Shown: piece by piece, positions 1 through 9,100 of the stretch | How positions within the stretch are numbered: the first letter of the stretch is position 1 | How the letters are laid out: each line of letters begins with the position of its first letter | Origin: Acidiphilium sp. PA | Lineage (GTDB): Bacteria > Pseudomonadota > Alphaproteobacteria > Acetobacterales > Acetobacteraceae | Assembly (NCBI RefSeq): GCF_026191915.1 | Contig: NZ_JAIMBY010000001.1 | Location: forward strand, 701,878-765,877 | Length of the DNA: 64,000 bases | Reading direction: 5' to 3' | Notes under the pieces: model-generated | Database searches by the model: none | What the model was told of the DNA's origin: nothing | The model's input: the letters and a program-made list of their open reading frames with translations, nothing else | Program-made: the position numbers and the translations under genes

Positions 1-189
1 GCGCAGCACACGGTCGGTCGCATCGAGATCACCGCGCGCGGCAATGCTGCGGGCCTGCCCGTTCCATGCCCGGAGTCCGAAACTGACGCTCTGGGCCAAC
101 CCGATCATCAGGAACCCGAACACCACCAGTGCGACCATGATTTCCAGCAGCGTGAAGCCCGCCTGCGACCGGCTGTGCCCGGTTTTCAT
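1..189 (-). CDS. gspJ: Type II secretion minor pseudopilin GspJ (partial, 3' end beyond window)
   Basis: This is the first 63 codons of a pseudopilin; the rest lies beyond the left edge. The N-terminus has a short basic leader, then the prepilin peptidase site and hydrophobic helix AGFTLLEIMVALVVFGFL, in which cleavage after Gly leaves a methylatable Phe. The start ATG (189-187) overlaps the gspI stop by 4 bp (ATGA), so the two are translationally coupled. Being last in the E-F-H-I order and reading LAQSVSFGLRAW after the helix fits GspJ, a minor pseudopilin of the pseudopilus tip. GspJ versus another minor pseudopilin rests mainly on gene order, since the diagnostic C-terminal part is not in view. 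Confidence 0.75.
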   Translation of the reverse strand, partial: MKTGHSRSQAGFTLLEIMVALVVFGFLMIGLAQSVSFGLRAWNGQARSIAARGDLDATDRVLR

Positions 190-620
190 CGTGCCCGCAC
201 CGCGATCGCCCCCAGCCGCTCGCCGTGCAGCGTCACACTGCGCCGCCCACCGCCGGAACCCCCGGTGCTTGATACCCAAGACTCCGTCACGCTCAACGCA
301 TACAGAGCCGGACGCGTCGGCTGCGGCGCGCCGCCGGTCACCGCAACGCCGAGCGGCACCACCCGCGTCTGCCACCTGAACCCGCCCCCGTCACGGCCGC
401 TCTGCCGCCCGGCGCGAAACCCGCTCTGCACGAGCAGCCCCGCCATATGCGATCGCGCGCGCGACAGGGCTTCCTCATATTGGCTCGCGGCCTTGGCCGA
501 CCGCATCCCCCCCACCGAACCCTGATAGAGCACGCCGAGCGCCAGCGCCGCGATTACCAGCGCCACCAGCACCTCGATCAGCGTGAAGCCGGCATCAGCC
601 GGTCTGAACTTGGCCGACAC
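186..620 (-). CDS. gspI: Type II secretion minor pseudopilin GspI
   Basis: 144 residues. The leader ends in Gly before FTLIEVLVALVIAALALG, the canonical type IV prepilin cleavage motif with Glu at +5, followed by about 20 hydrophobic residues and a small soluble domain, the usual size for GspI. After cleavage by the prepilin peptidase it should join GspJ and GspK in the pseudopilus tip in the inner membrane and periplasm. It overlaps gspH upstream by 26 bp and gspJ downstream by 4 bp, so all belong to one minus-strand operon. The GspI call uses the VLVAL-type helix and the gene order. Confidence 0.8.
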   Translation of the reverse strand: MSAKFRPADAGFTLIEVLVALVIAALALGVLYQGSVGGMRSAKAASQYEEALSRARSHMAGLLVQSGFRAGRQSGRDGGGFRWQTRVVPLGVAVTGGAPQPTRPALYALSVTESWVSSTGGSGGGRRSVTLHGERLGAIAVRAR

Positions 621-1038
621 TCACTCGCCCATTCACCCAGTGCACCACGATCACCGTGCGCATCGCCCGCAGCGATAACCCGATCGCCCCGCTGGTCGCA
701 CTGCCATCCGGCTCGAACACGATCACTGGTTTTACGGTCGACAGCCCGATCCCAGGCGGCGTTGCCATCTCATGACCCGGGGGTCCGAACGCCCGCTGCG
801 CCGGATCGATCCGGAAGGACACCGGCTCGCCGCGCGCAATCGCCTCGGTCCGCGCGAGCCGCAGCGCCTGCACCACCCGGCTCGCCGCGGCGCGCAACGC
901 CAGCGTCGGGCTGCGCTCGGGTCCCCGGCCGATCACCAGCGTCAGCAACAGACCCATCACCACGATCACGACCATGATTTCGAGCAGCGTAAAGCCTGCG
1001 GACCGCCCAGGATCGGTCGGGCCCCGACGCATCCTCAT
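595..1038 (-). CDS. gspH: Type II secretion minor pseudopilin GspH
   Basis: 147 residues with a processing site at SAG/FTLLEIMVVIVVMG. The helix after it is followed by LRAAASRVVQALRLARTEAIARG, the stretch typical of GspH/FimT-like pseudopilins (the A-R-x-E-A region). The start overlaps the gspF stop by 4 bp; an alternative ATG lies two codons downstream. Its predicted role is as a minor pseudopilin near the tip of the type II pseudopilus. In most gsp operons the major pseudopilin gspG sits between gspF and gspH; here the two genes are directly fused by overlap and gspG is absent at this position. Confidence 0.8.
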   Translation of the reverse strand: MRMRRGPTDPGRSAGFTLLEIMVVIVVMGLLLTLVIGRGPERSPTLALRAAASRVVQALRLARTEAIARGEPVSFRIDPAQRAFGPPGHEMATPPGIGLSTVKPVIVFEPDGSATSGAIGLSLRAMRTVIVVHWVNGRVSVGQVQTG

Positions 1039-2255
1039 CCCGCCAGATTGTTCAGGCTGAGCATCGAGAGCATCAGCGACGACACGATCCCGCCGATGAT
1101 CGCCCCCATCACGATCGTGATGGCCGGCACCAGCAGCGAGACCAGGCGCTGGATGCCGAGTTGCACCGCCTCGTCATGAATGTCGGCGGCGCGCAGCGCG
1201 ATCGCGCCGAGCTGCGCGGTCTCCTCGCCCAGGCGCAACAAATGCAAGGTCCGCACCGGAAAAATCTGCGCCGCCGCCAGCGGTGCAGCCAGCCCCGCGC
1301 CGCCCTTGGCACTGCCGGTCGCCTGCTCGACCGCAGCGATCGCAGCCCGGTTGCCGATCACGTCGCGCACGATGCCAAGGGCCGCGATCAGCGGCACGCC
1401 GTTCAGCAGCAACGATCCCAGCGTCCGCGTGAAGCGCGCCGCCAGCACCTCGCGTGTCAGGGCGCCGATCACCGGCACACGCAGCACCAGCCGGTCCACC
1501 ACCAGGCGGACGCCAGGGCGTCGCAATAGCCGGTGCACCACCAGCCCGAACCCGATCAAGCCAAGCAAGCCATACAGACCATCGTTGCGGATCAACGCGC
1601 CAAACCGCAGCAGAAACGCGGTCGAGGCCGGCATCGGTGCGCCATTCTGGGCAAACAGTGGCGCGAATTGCGGCAACACCTCGGTAAGAAGAAGCGTCAC
1701 CGACCCGATCGAGACCAGCGCCAGCAGTCCGGGATAGATCATCGCCGACTGTACCGTGGCCGTCAGCTTGCGCTGGCGTTCCAGCAACAGCGCCAGCCGG
1801 TCGAGTGTCGCGGCCAATGCGCCGCCCGCTTCGCCGGCCCGCACCAGCCCGATATAGAGTTTCGAGAAACTCCGTGGCTGCGCCGCCAGCGCCGCAGCGA
1901 GCGAACCGCCGTCGCGCACCGCGGCGCGCAGCTGTTCGACCAGCCGTGCGACCCGCGGCCTGGGTGCTGTCTCGACCAGAAACCGCAGCGCCCGGTCCAG
2001 ATCCTGGCCCGCACCGAGCATGATCGAGAGCTCCCGCGTCAGATGCGCCACATCCTGCCGGCGCAGCCCCGTGTTGCCGAACTCGGTTGCCAGAAGCGCC
2101 GCAATGAACGACCGCCGGTCCGCCGGCTCGGTGCGGACCGGGATCTGGCCGTCGCGCTGCAACCGCGCGATCACCTGCGCTGCATCCGGCGCGTCCATCA
2201 CCCCGCTCGCCATCTGCCCGGATCGATCGATCGCGGTATACCGAAACGCTGCCAT
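1035..2255 (-). CDS. gspF: Type II secretion inner-membrane platform protein GspF
   Basis: 406 residues from MAAFRYTAIDRSGQ. It belongs to the GspF/PilC platform family: two homologous cytoplasmic helical domains (about residues 60-185 and 265-385), each followed by membrane segments; VQSAMIYPGLLALVSIGSV and the C-terminal VPAITIVMGAIIGGIVSSLM are visible. Usual family length is about 400. It couples the GspE ATPase to pseudopilus assembly. The ATG at 2255 shares its A with the gspE stop (TGATG), which decides this start; the open frame runs further upstream only as a shadow inside gspE. Confidence 0.92.
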   Translation of the reverse strand: MAAFRYTAIDRSGQMASGVMDAPDAAQVIARLQRDGQIPVRTEPADRRSFIAALLATEFGNTGLRRQDVAHLTRELSIMLGAGQDLDRALRFLVETAPRPRVARLVEQLRAAVRDGGSLAAALAAQPRSFSKLYIGLVRAGEAGGALAATLDRLALLLERQRKLTATVQSAMIYPGLLALVSIGSVTLLLTEVLPQFAPLFAQNGAPMPASTAFLLRFGALIRNDGLYGLLGLIGFGLVVHRLLRRPGVRLVVDRLVLRVPVIGALTREVLAARFTRTLGSLLLNGVPLIAALGIVRDVIGNRAAIAAVEQATGSAKGGAGLAAPLAAAQIFPVRTLHLLRLGEETAQLGAIALRAADIHDEAVQLGIQRLVSLLVPAITIVMGAIIGGIVSSLMLSMLSLNNLAG

Positions 2256-4063
2256 CAGGCACCCGACCTGATGCTGCGCACGACTTCCTCGATTGTGGTC
2301 TCCCCGGCCAGCGCCGCCGCGATACCACGATCGAACATCGTCACCATCCCCGCCGCGACCGCCGCATGCTCGATGTCGGCCTGATCCGCCCGCGCAAAGA
2401 TCAATCGCTCGATCGCCGCATTGGGCTCCAGAAATTCGGCAATCGCCATGCGGCCGCGAAACCCGGTGTTGCGGCATTGCGGGCAGCCCACCGCGTGCCA
2501 GACCGTGACCGGCGCGCCGCTGCCATGATCGAGATCGAACTGGCGCACCAGCGCGTCCGGCGCAGGCGCCGATGCACGGCACGCAAGGCACAGCCGCCGC
2601 ACCAGCCGCTGCGCCAGCACCCCGCGAATCGTTGCCGCGATCAGATAATCCTCGAGCCCCATGTCGCGCAGCCGCGTGATGGTCGCCGCCGCCGAATTGG
2701 TATGCAGGGTGGACAACACCAGATGCCCGGTCAGCGCCGCCCGCGCCGCAACCTGCACCGTCTCCAGGTCGCGGATTTCACCGACCATGATGACATTCGG
2801 GTCCTGGCGCAGGATCGAGCGCAGCAGCGTCGCGAAATGCAGGTCGATCTGCGGCTTGACCTGGATCTGGTTGATGCCGTCGAGCTGAAACTCGATCGGG
2901 TCCTCGATCGTGACGATCTTGCGCGCCGTCACGTTCAACCCGCTCAGCCCGGTGTAGAGGGTCGTGGTCTTGCCGCTGCCGGTGGGCCCCGTCACCAGCA
3001 CGATGCCATTGTGCAGTTCCAGCGCGGCCCCCAGCTTGCCGATGATCGCCGGCGGCAGACCCAGCGCCCCGTAATCGAGCTCGACCGCGCTGCGATCCAG
3101 AATCCGCAGCGCGACCGCCTCGCCATGCAGCGACGGCACGGTCGAGACGCGGATATCGATGTCCTGGCCACGCACTGCGAGCTTGATCCGGCCATCCTGC
3201 GGCAGGCGCCGCTCCGCGATATCCAGCCGCGCCATAATCTTCACGCGCGAGGTGATCGCCGCGGTCAGCTGCGCCGGCTGGCTCTCCGCCTCATGCAACT
3301 CACCGTCATAGCGGTAGCGCACCCGCAACCGGTCCTCGAACGGTTCAAGGTGGATGTCCGACGCCTGGGTCTCCACCGCCCGGAAAATAATCTGGTTGAC
3401 CAACCGGATCACCGGTGCCTCGCTCGCCAGATCCTTCAACCGCTCAGCGTCTTCTTCCAGCGGTTCGCGTCCCGCCAGCCCCTCGGCCGCGTCCGTGCCG
3501 GGGCCCGGTGCATCCGGATAGAGCCGGTCGAGGGCCGCATCGATCTCGATCGGCAGCGCCACCTCGCGCCGCACCGCAAGTCCGGTCGCGGCGGCCATCG
3601 CCGCGGCGGTGAAATCATCGAGCGGATCGGCCATGGCCACCACCAGATGCCCCGCTTCAAGCGCGACCGGCACGGCGCGGGCACTGCGTAGAAACAGGGC
3701 GGGCAACGCGCCAGGGAGCACCGGCTCTGCATCGGGGTAGCGCGCCGGTCCGGCCACCGGGCAGTCGAGCAGCCGCGCATAGATCTGCGCGAGTCCGCGT
3801 TCCGAAATCAGACCCAGCTGGATCATCACCAGGTCCAGCCGCTGATCGCTTTCCGCAGCAACCGACCGGGCCCGCGCCACGGTCCGCGCGTCGCACACGC
3901 CGGAGGCGATCACCAGTTCCGCCAGGGTGTCCATCCGGTTGGGCACACGCAACGGCATCGCCGGCGTGACCACACCGGAACGCGCCGCATCGGGGCGGGC
4001 GCCGCCGGTGCGGCTTGTGCCGAACCGTGGCACCGCCCATTTAAGTGCTGTCGACCACTCCAA
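2255..4063 (-). CDS. gspE: Type II secretion assembly ATPase GspE
   Basis: Up to 602 residues. The N-terminal GspE/PilB domain is followed by the RecA-like ATPase core with Walker A GPTGSGKTTTLYTGL, the Asp box IEDPIEF, Walker B region VGEIRDLETVQ and the His box TGHLVLSTLHTN. A four-cysteine zinc module (CLAC, then CPQC about 40 residues later) is present, as in most GspE. It powers pseudopilus extension from the cytoplasmic face. The start is uncertain: the longest frame begins at TTG 4063 with GAGG just upstream, while ATG codons at 3958 (MPLRV) and 3934 (MDTLAE) would remove a low-complexity leader. First gene of the minus-strand gsp operon, divergent from the prepilin peptidase. Confidence 0.93.
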   Translation of the reverse strand: MEWSTALKWAVPRFGTSRTGGARPDAARSGVVTPAMPLRVPNRMDTLAELVIASGVCDARTVARARSVAAESDQRLDLVMIQLGLISERGLAQIYARLLDCPVAGPARYPDAEPVLPGALPALFLRSARAVPVALEAGHLVVAMADPLDDFTAAAMAAATGLAVRREVALPIEIDAALDRLYPDAPGPGTDAAEGLAGREPLEEDAERLKDLASEAPVIRLVNQIIFRAVETQASDIHLEPFEDRLRVRYRYDGELHEAESQPAQLTAAITSRVKIMARLDIAERRLPQDGRIKLAVRGQDIDIRVSTVPSLHGEAVALRILDRSAVELDYGALGLPPAIIGKLGAALELHNGIVLVTGPTGSGKTTTLYTGLSGLNVTARKIVTIEDPIEFQLDGINQIQVKPQIDLHFATLLRSILRQDPNVIMVGEIRDLETVQVAARAALTGHLVLSTLHTNSAAATITRLRDMGLEDYLIAATIRGVLAQRLVRRLCLACRASAPAPDALVRQFDLDHGSGAPVTVWHAVGCPQCRNTGFRGRMAIAEFLEPNAAIERLIFARADQADIEHAAVAAGMVTMFDRGIAAALAGETTIEEVVRSIRSGA

Positions 4064-4200
4064 TTGCCTCGGCTGCTCCTAAACGCACAATCGCTGCATC
4101 CAACGCTTGTACCGTCCCGTTATCCTTATAGATGCAGGCGCCCCGTTTCAAACCCCATAACCATCTGCCGATCGGGCGAGACGAACAGGAGTATCGACTG

Positions 4201-4941
4201 GTGTTCTGGCTGCCCCCCCTCCTGGTTGCGCCCTTCGCCGGCAGCGTCGCGGGTGTCATGGTCCGGCGCCTGCCGCACCGCCGCCCGGTCGGCCTTGCCC
4301 GCTCGGCGTGCGACCATTGCAACCAGCCGCTCGCGCCGCACGACCTTATCCCGCTTGTCAGCATCGTGCTGCTGCGCGGCCGCTGCCGCATCTGCAACGC
4401 GCCGATCGCACGGTTCCATCTCGCAATTGAGCTGGCCGCCGTCGCGATCGCGCTATGGGCGATCAGCGCGACACGCACCCCCTCCGCACTCTGGACCGCC
4501 TGCGGCCTGGGCTGGACGCTGCTGGCCCTGGCCTGGATCGACGCCGAACACCTCATCCTGCCTGATGCCCTCACCCTGCCGCTGATCATCGCCGGCCTCG
4601 CTGTCACCTGGTGGCTCAACCCGGCCGCGCTCGCGTCCCACGCGCTCGGCGCCATCGCGGGCTACCTCGGTTTCCGCGCGATCGCCCTGACCTATCGTGC
4701 ACTCAGGGGCCGCGAAGGTCTGGGCGCCGGCGATGCCAAGCTGCTTGCGGCCGCTGGCGCCTGGGTCGGCATCGCCGCCCTGCCCGATCTGATCCTGGCC
4801 GCCGGCTTGCTCGGCCTCGCCGTCGCGATCGCGGCCCGCAGCCCGGCCGCGCGCTCCATCACCGTTTGGCCACCCGGTGCGGCCATCCCGTTCGGTCCCG
4901 CGCTGGCGCTGGCTACCTTCATCGTGCGCCTCTACCGCTAG
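4201..4941 (+). CDS. Prepilin peptidase (type IV leader peptidase / N-methyltransferase)
   Basis: 246 residues. The PulO/PilD layout is clear: an N-terminal cytoplasmic domain with two CxxC pairs (CDHC and CRIC, about residues 36-64), then hydrophobic helices carrying the two catalytic aspartates in WIDAEHLILPD and GLGAGDAKLLAA, the GxGD-type protease signature. It cleaves and N-methylates the pseudopilins encoded across the divergent gap. The GTG at 4201 is chosen because AGGAG lies at 4187-4191 with a 9-nt spacer; the frame stays open to 4132, which would add 23 unconserved residues. It is probably the GspO of this system but could also serve type IV pili. Confidence 0.9.
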   Translation: MFWLPPLLVAPFAGSVAGVMVRRLPHRRPVGLARSACDHCNQPLAPHDLIPLVSIVLLRGRCRICNAPIARFHLAIELAAVAIALWAISATRTPSALWTACGLGWTLLALAWIDAEHLILPDALTLPLIIAGLAVTWWLNPAALASHALGAIAGYLGFRAIALTYRALRGREGLGAGDAKLLAAAGAWVGIAALPDLILAAGLLGLAVAIAARSPAARSITVWPPGAAIPFGPALALATFIVRLYR

Positions 4942-5008
4942 CCGGAGCCCGCCGTTTGAGTTTTCGACGCCGCATGCTCTATCATCCAAAAAATTGAACC
5001 AGGACCCG

Positions 5009-6103
5009 ATGCCCCTCATTTCCTACGCCCAGAACTTCGAAGATGTCATGCTCTGGCGCGCGCTTGGCCAGATCCAACACGGTGTCTACATCGATGTCGG
5101 CGCCGCCGATCCTGTTGAAATGAGCGTCACCAAGGCGTTCTACGATGCCGGCTGGCGTGGCGTGAACATCGAGCCGAGTCGGCACTATTTCGCCCGCCTG
5201 TGCGAGGCGCGGCCCGAGGACGTCAATCTCGAGGTAGCCCTGGCGGATGCACCCGGCAGCCGGATATTTCACGAAGTCGCCGACACCGGGCTTTCCACCC
5301 TGCACGCCGAGATCGCCGCCAACCATCGGCGCGACGGCTTTCGCGTCAACGCCCGTCCGGTCCGCCTGATGACCCTGGCCGAAATATGCGAAACCTATGC
5401 GGGCACCGACATCCATTTCCTGAAAATCGATGTCGAGGGCGCCGAAGCCGAGGTCCTCGCCGGCGCCGATTTCAAACGCTTCCGCCCCTGGATCATGCTG
5501 CTCGAAGCCACCGAACCGCTCACCACCATCGAGAACGCCGCATGGGAGCCGGCGGTACTGGACGCCGGCTACGTATTCGTCTGGTTCGACGGGCTCAACC
5601 GCTTCTATGTCGCGCAGGAACGCCACGCCGAACTCGCACCGCACTTTCGCGTGCCGCCGAACAATTTCGACCTGTTCAAAATCTATGATCCCGCCACCGC
5701 GGACGCTGCACGCCTGCTCGCGGAGCATGCCAACGAAATCACGATGCTCGAACGCGAGATGCTCCATCTGCGCACGATGCAATCGAGCGCCGAGGCCCGC
5801 AGTGCCGATCTCCAGGCACAGCTTGCCGCAGTGCAGCACACGCTCGCCGAGACCCAGCAGGGCATAAAATTACGCGAAGACTGGGTGCAGCTATTGGAGC
5901 GCCACCTCAAAATGATGGAACAACAGGAGGCCGACCTGCGCGCCCAGATCGCGCAATTGATCCCCTACAAGGACAAGCTCGAGCATCTTGCCCTGGCGCT
6001 GCATTGGGACGACGGACCGCGGGCCCTGAAACCCGTCCTGCCGCTCGCCCGCATGCTGCGCCGCCTCACGAGCCGCGCGTCGGCCACCGGGTCCCACCGC
6101 TGA
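5009..6103 (+). CDS. FkbM-family methyltransferase with C-terminal coiled coil
   Basis: 364 residues. The SAM-binding motif is VYIDVGAADPVEMSVTKAF, followed by WRGVNIEPS (acidic loop for the ribose) and FLKIDVEGAEAEVLAG, the diagnostic FkbM C-terminal motif. From about residue 225 the protein becomes a heptad-rich helix (ANEITMLEREMLHLRTMQ and onward to LEHLALAL), a likely coiled coil. FkbM proteins O-methylate glycans or polyketides; next to a multi-domain glycosyltransferase this one probably caps or modifies a surface polysaccharide. ATG 5009 is preceded by AGGA. Its stop overlaps the next start (TGATG at 6101-6105), so the two genes are coupled. Confidence 0.85.
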   Translation: MPLISYAQNFEDVMLWRALGQIQHGVYIDVGAADPVEMSVTKAFYDAGWRGVNIEPSRHYFARLCEARPEDVNLEVALADAPGSRIFHEVADTGLSTLHAEIAANHRRDGFRVNARPVRLMTLAEICETYAGTDIHFLKIDVEGAEAEVLAGADFKRFRPWIMLLEATEPLTTIENAAWEPAVLDAGYVFVWFDGLNRFYVAQERHAELAPHFRVPPNNFDLFKIYDPATADAARLLAEHANEITMLEREMLHLRTMQSSAEARSADLQAQLAAVQHTLAETQQGIKLREDWVQLLERHLKMMEQQEADLRAQIAQLIPYKDKLEHLALALHWDDGPRALKPVLPLARMLRRLTSRASATGSHR

Positions 6104-9100
6104 TGCTGCCGGCTCCGCTGCGCCGCGCAGTCCACCAGTTCCACCCCGGTGTCGCCTTCGGCGATGCCATCACCAACTCGATGCTGTTGACCCGCGATAT
6201 CCTGCGCGTGCTCGGCTACCGCAGCGATATCTTTATCGAACACCCCGATGACCGGCTCGAAGAGCAGTTCTTCCGCCTCGAAGACCTGCCGGTGCATGAC
6301 GATTATATCCTTATCGTCCTGCATTCGCTCGGCCATGAGCGGGCCGAGCACCTGGCCGCGCTGCCCGCACCGAAAATCCTGATGTATCACAACATCACCC
6401 CGGCCAGCCTCCTGACCGGCATACCCGGTCTTGCCCGCTTTGCCGATCTGGGGCGCGCACAGCTCGACTTCTGGCGCGACCGCACGGTCGCGGCCCTCGC
6501 CGTCAGCCCGTTCAACGCGATCGAACTGCGCCGCCACGGCTACCGGGCGGTCACGGTCTGCCCCCTTCTGTTCGATGTCGATGCGCTGCGCGCCAGCGCC
6601 GCGGTTCCATTTCAGCGCGAGCCGGATCAGCCGTTCACGGTCCTGTTCGTCGGCCGCATCGTCGAGAGTAAGGCCCAGATAGACCTTGTCGAGGCATTCG
6701 CCGCCTTCCGCGCGCAATTCGCGCGCCCCTGCCGCCTGGTCTTGGTGGGCCGCGCGGAAGGCGGCAGCGACGGATACGTCGCCGCGTTGTATCGCCGCAT
6801 CGGCGAACTCGGCCTGCGCGGCGTCGTGACCGTCACCGGTCAGGTGTCCGAGTCAGAGCTTAGCGACTGGTACCACCGGGCTGATCTCTACGTCTCGCTC
6901 AGCCGCCACGAAGGCTTCGGCGTACCGCTGATCGAGGCGATGGCCCACGGCATTCCGGTCATCGCCCACGGCACCGGCGCCGTGCCCTATACCATGGGCG
7001 GCACCGGCGTCCTGCTTGCCACCACCGATCCCGCTGCCGCCGGCGCCGCCATGCTGGACCTGTCCACCAGCGCCCGCCGCAAGGCGATCATCGCCGCACA
7101 ATTCGGCAACCTCGACCGCTTCCGCCTGTCGCGCCACGTCCCGGACCTGCTCGCCGCCCTGCTGCGCGCCGGTGCGATGCCGCCGCGCAGCACGACCGCC
7201 GCCGCCCCGCTGACCGCCAATCTTGCCATCACCATCGCCGGCCACGTCAACGGTACCTACAGTCTCGCCGCCGTCAATCGCACGCTCGCCCTCGCCCTCG
7301 ACGAGGCCCTGCCCGGCCGGGTCAGGTTGCAACCGGTCGAACAGCAACCGACCGACCGGATTGACGATGTTCCCGCGGCAGACCACGCCGCCTTGAACGC
7401 CCTGGTCAGCGCCAATCCGCCACCCACGGCACCCATGGTGGTGATCAGCCAGCACTATCCGCTCTACCTGCCCGATCAGGCGGCCGATCTCGCCATCGCG
7501 TTCTTCTTCTGGGAAGAATCCGTCATCCCGCTGGCCATGGTCGACCAGCTCAACCGCTCGTTTCGCGCGGTACTCGCCCCCTCGCAGTTCGTGGCCCAGG
7601 CCCTTGTCAACTCCGGCGTCGCGATTCCGGTGCGCGTGGTAGGCTACGCGCCGCCGCTCGACCATTTCGCCGCCCTGGCAGCCGCGCGCACCGTATCACC
7701 CGTCGTTGCGGGCGTTTTCACCATTCTCCACGTCTCATCCACCTTCCCCCGCAAAGGGGTCGATCTGCTGCTTGCCGCCTTTGCCGAAGCCTTCCCCACC
7801 GCCGCCGCCGGCACCCCGGCTCAACCGCTCCGGCCGCGGCTGGTCATCAAGACCTTCCCGAACCCGCATAACGACACCGCCGGCCAGATCGCGCGCCTGC
7901 AAGCCAACCACCCGGATCTGCCTGAAATCGTCCTCATCGATCGCGACATCCCCGCAGCCGATCTACTCGACCTCTACCGCACGGCCGATGTTATGGTGCT
8001 GCCGACGCGCGGCGAAGGCTTCAACCTGCCTGCTGCCGAGGCGATGGCCGCCGGCTTGCCCCTGATTGTCACCGGTGGCGGCGGTCACGCCGATTTCACC
8101 ACGGAGGACGACGCCATCCTCCTCCCGGCACGGCGCGAACCCTCGGCCAGTCACCTTGCAGCGGCCCAATCCCTCTGGCTCGCGCCGGACCCGCAGGCGC
8201 TGGTCCGCGCCCTGCGAGAAGTCTTCGCCGATGCCGCTATCGCCGGCACGGCCACCGCCGCCCGCGCGCACCGCGCCCATACCGCCATCATGCAACGCCT
8301 CGATCGCAGCGCCTGGACCCGCCGCGTCATCGACACCACGATCGATCTCCTGCTCACCCCGCCGCCGCCGCCGCGCCGCTTCGCGGTCATCAGCTCATGG
8401 GATGTCCGCTGCGGCGTTGCGGAATACACCCGCCATCTGGTCACCGCCCTCGCCGCCCACATCGCCCCGCATGACCAGCTGACGATCCTGACCGATCATC
8501 GCACCCATGAACGCACCGAACGGATCGGCGATCACCGCGTGCCGGTCGCCCCCGCCTGGACGCAAGGCGGCCTGACCACCATCGCGGAGCTTGCCGCCGC
8601 CGTCAGCCGCGCCGGCCCGGACGTGCTGATGATCCAGCATCAACCCGGCCTGATCCACTGGCTCGGTCTTGCGCAACTGCTGCACGATGCCCGCCTTGCC
8701 GGTCGCATCGTCGCCGTGACGCTCCACACCACCGCCCATCTGCTCGAATGCCCCGTCTCCGATCAGGTGATCGTGCTCGACGCTCTGCAGAGCGCCACCC
8801 GCATCATCGTGCACACAATGAACGACGTCGATTTCCTCGCAACCCGCGGCCTGTCCGACACTGTGGTCCTCATTGCACACGGCGCCCCTGCGCCGTTCAA
8901 TCCAATATCCGCCCCTGCGCCGTTCAATCCAATATCCGCCCCTGCGCCGTTCAATCCAATATCCGCCCCTGCGCCGTTCAATCCAATATCCGCCCCTGCG
9001 CCGTTCAATCCAATGTCCGCCCCTGCGCCGTTGAATCCCGCCCACGACACACCGACCATCGGCTGCTACGGTTTTCTGCTGCCCTCGAAGGGCATCGGTG

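Noticed and set aside
1035..2591. Longer start for gspF reaching into gspE
   Set aside because: The added 112 residues are an out-of-frame reading of gspE; the TGATG junction fixes the start at 2255.
8884..9036. Possible CRISPR-like array
   Set aside because: The 27-bp units are directly adjacent without spacers, stay in frame and encode a protein repeat.
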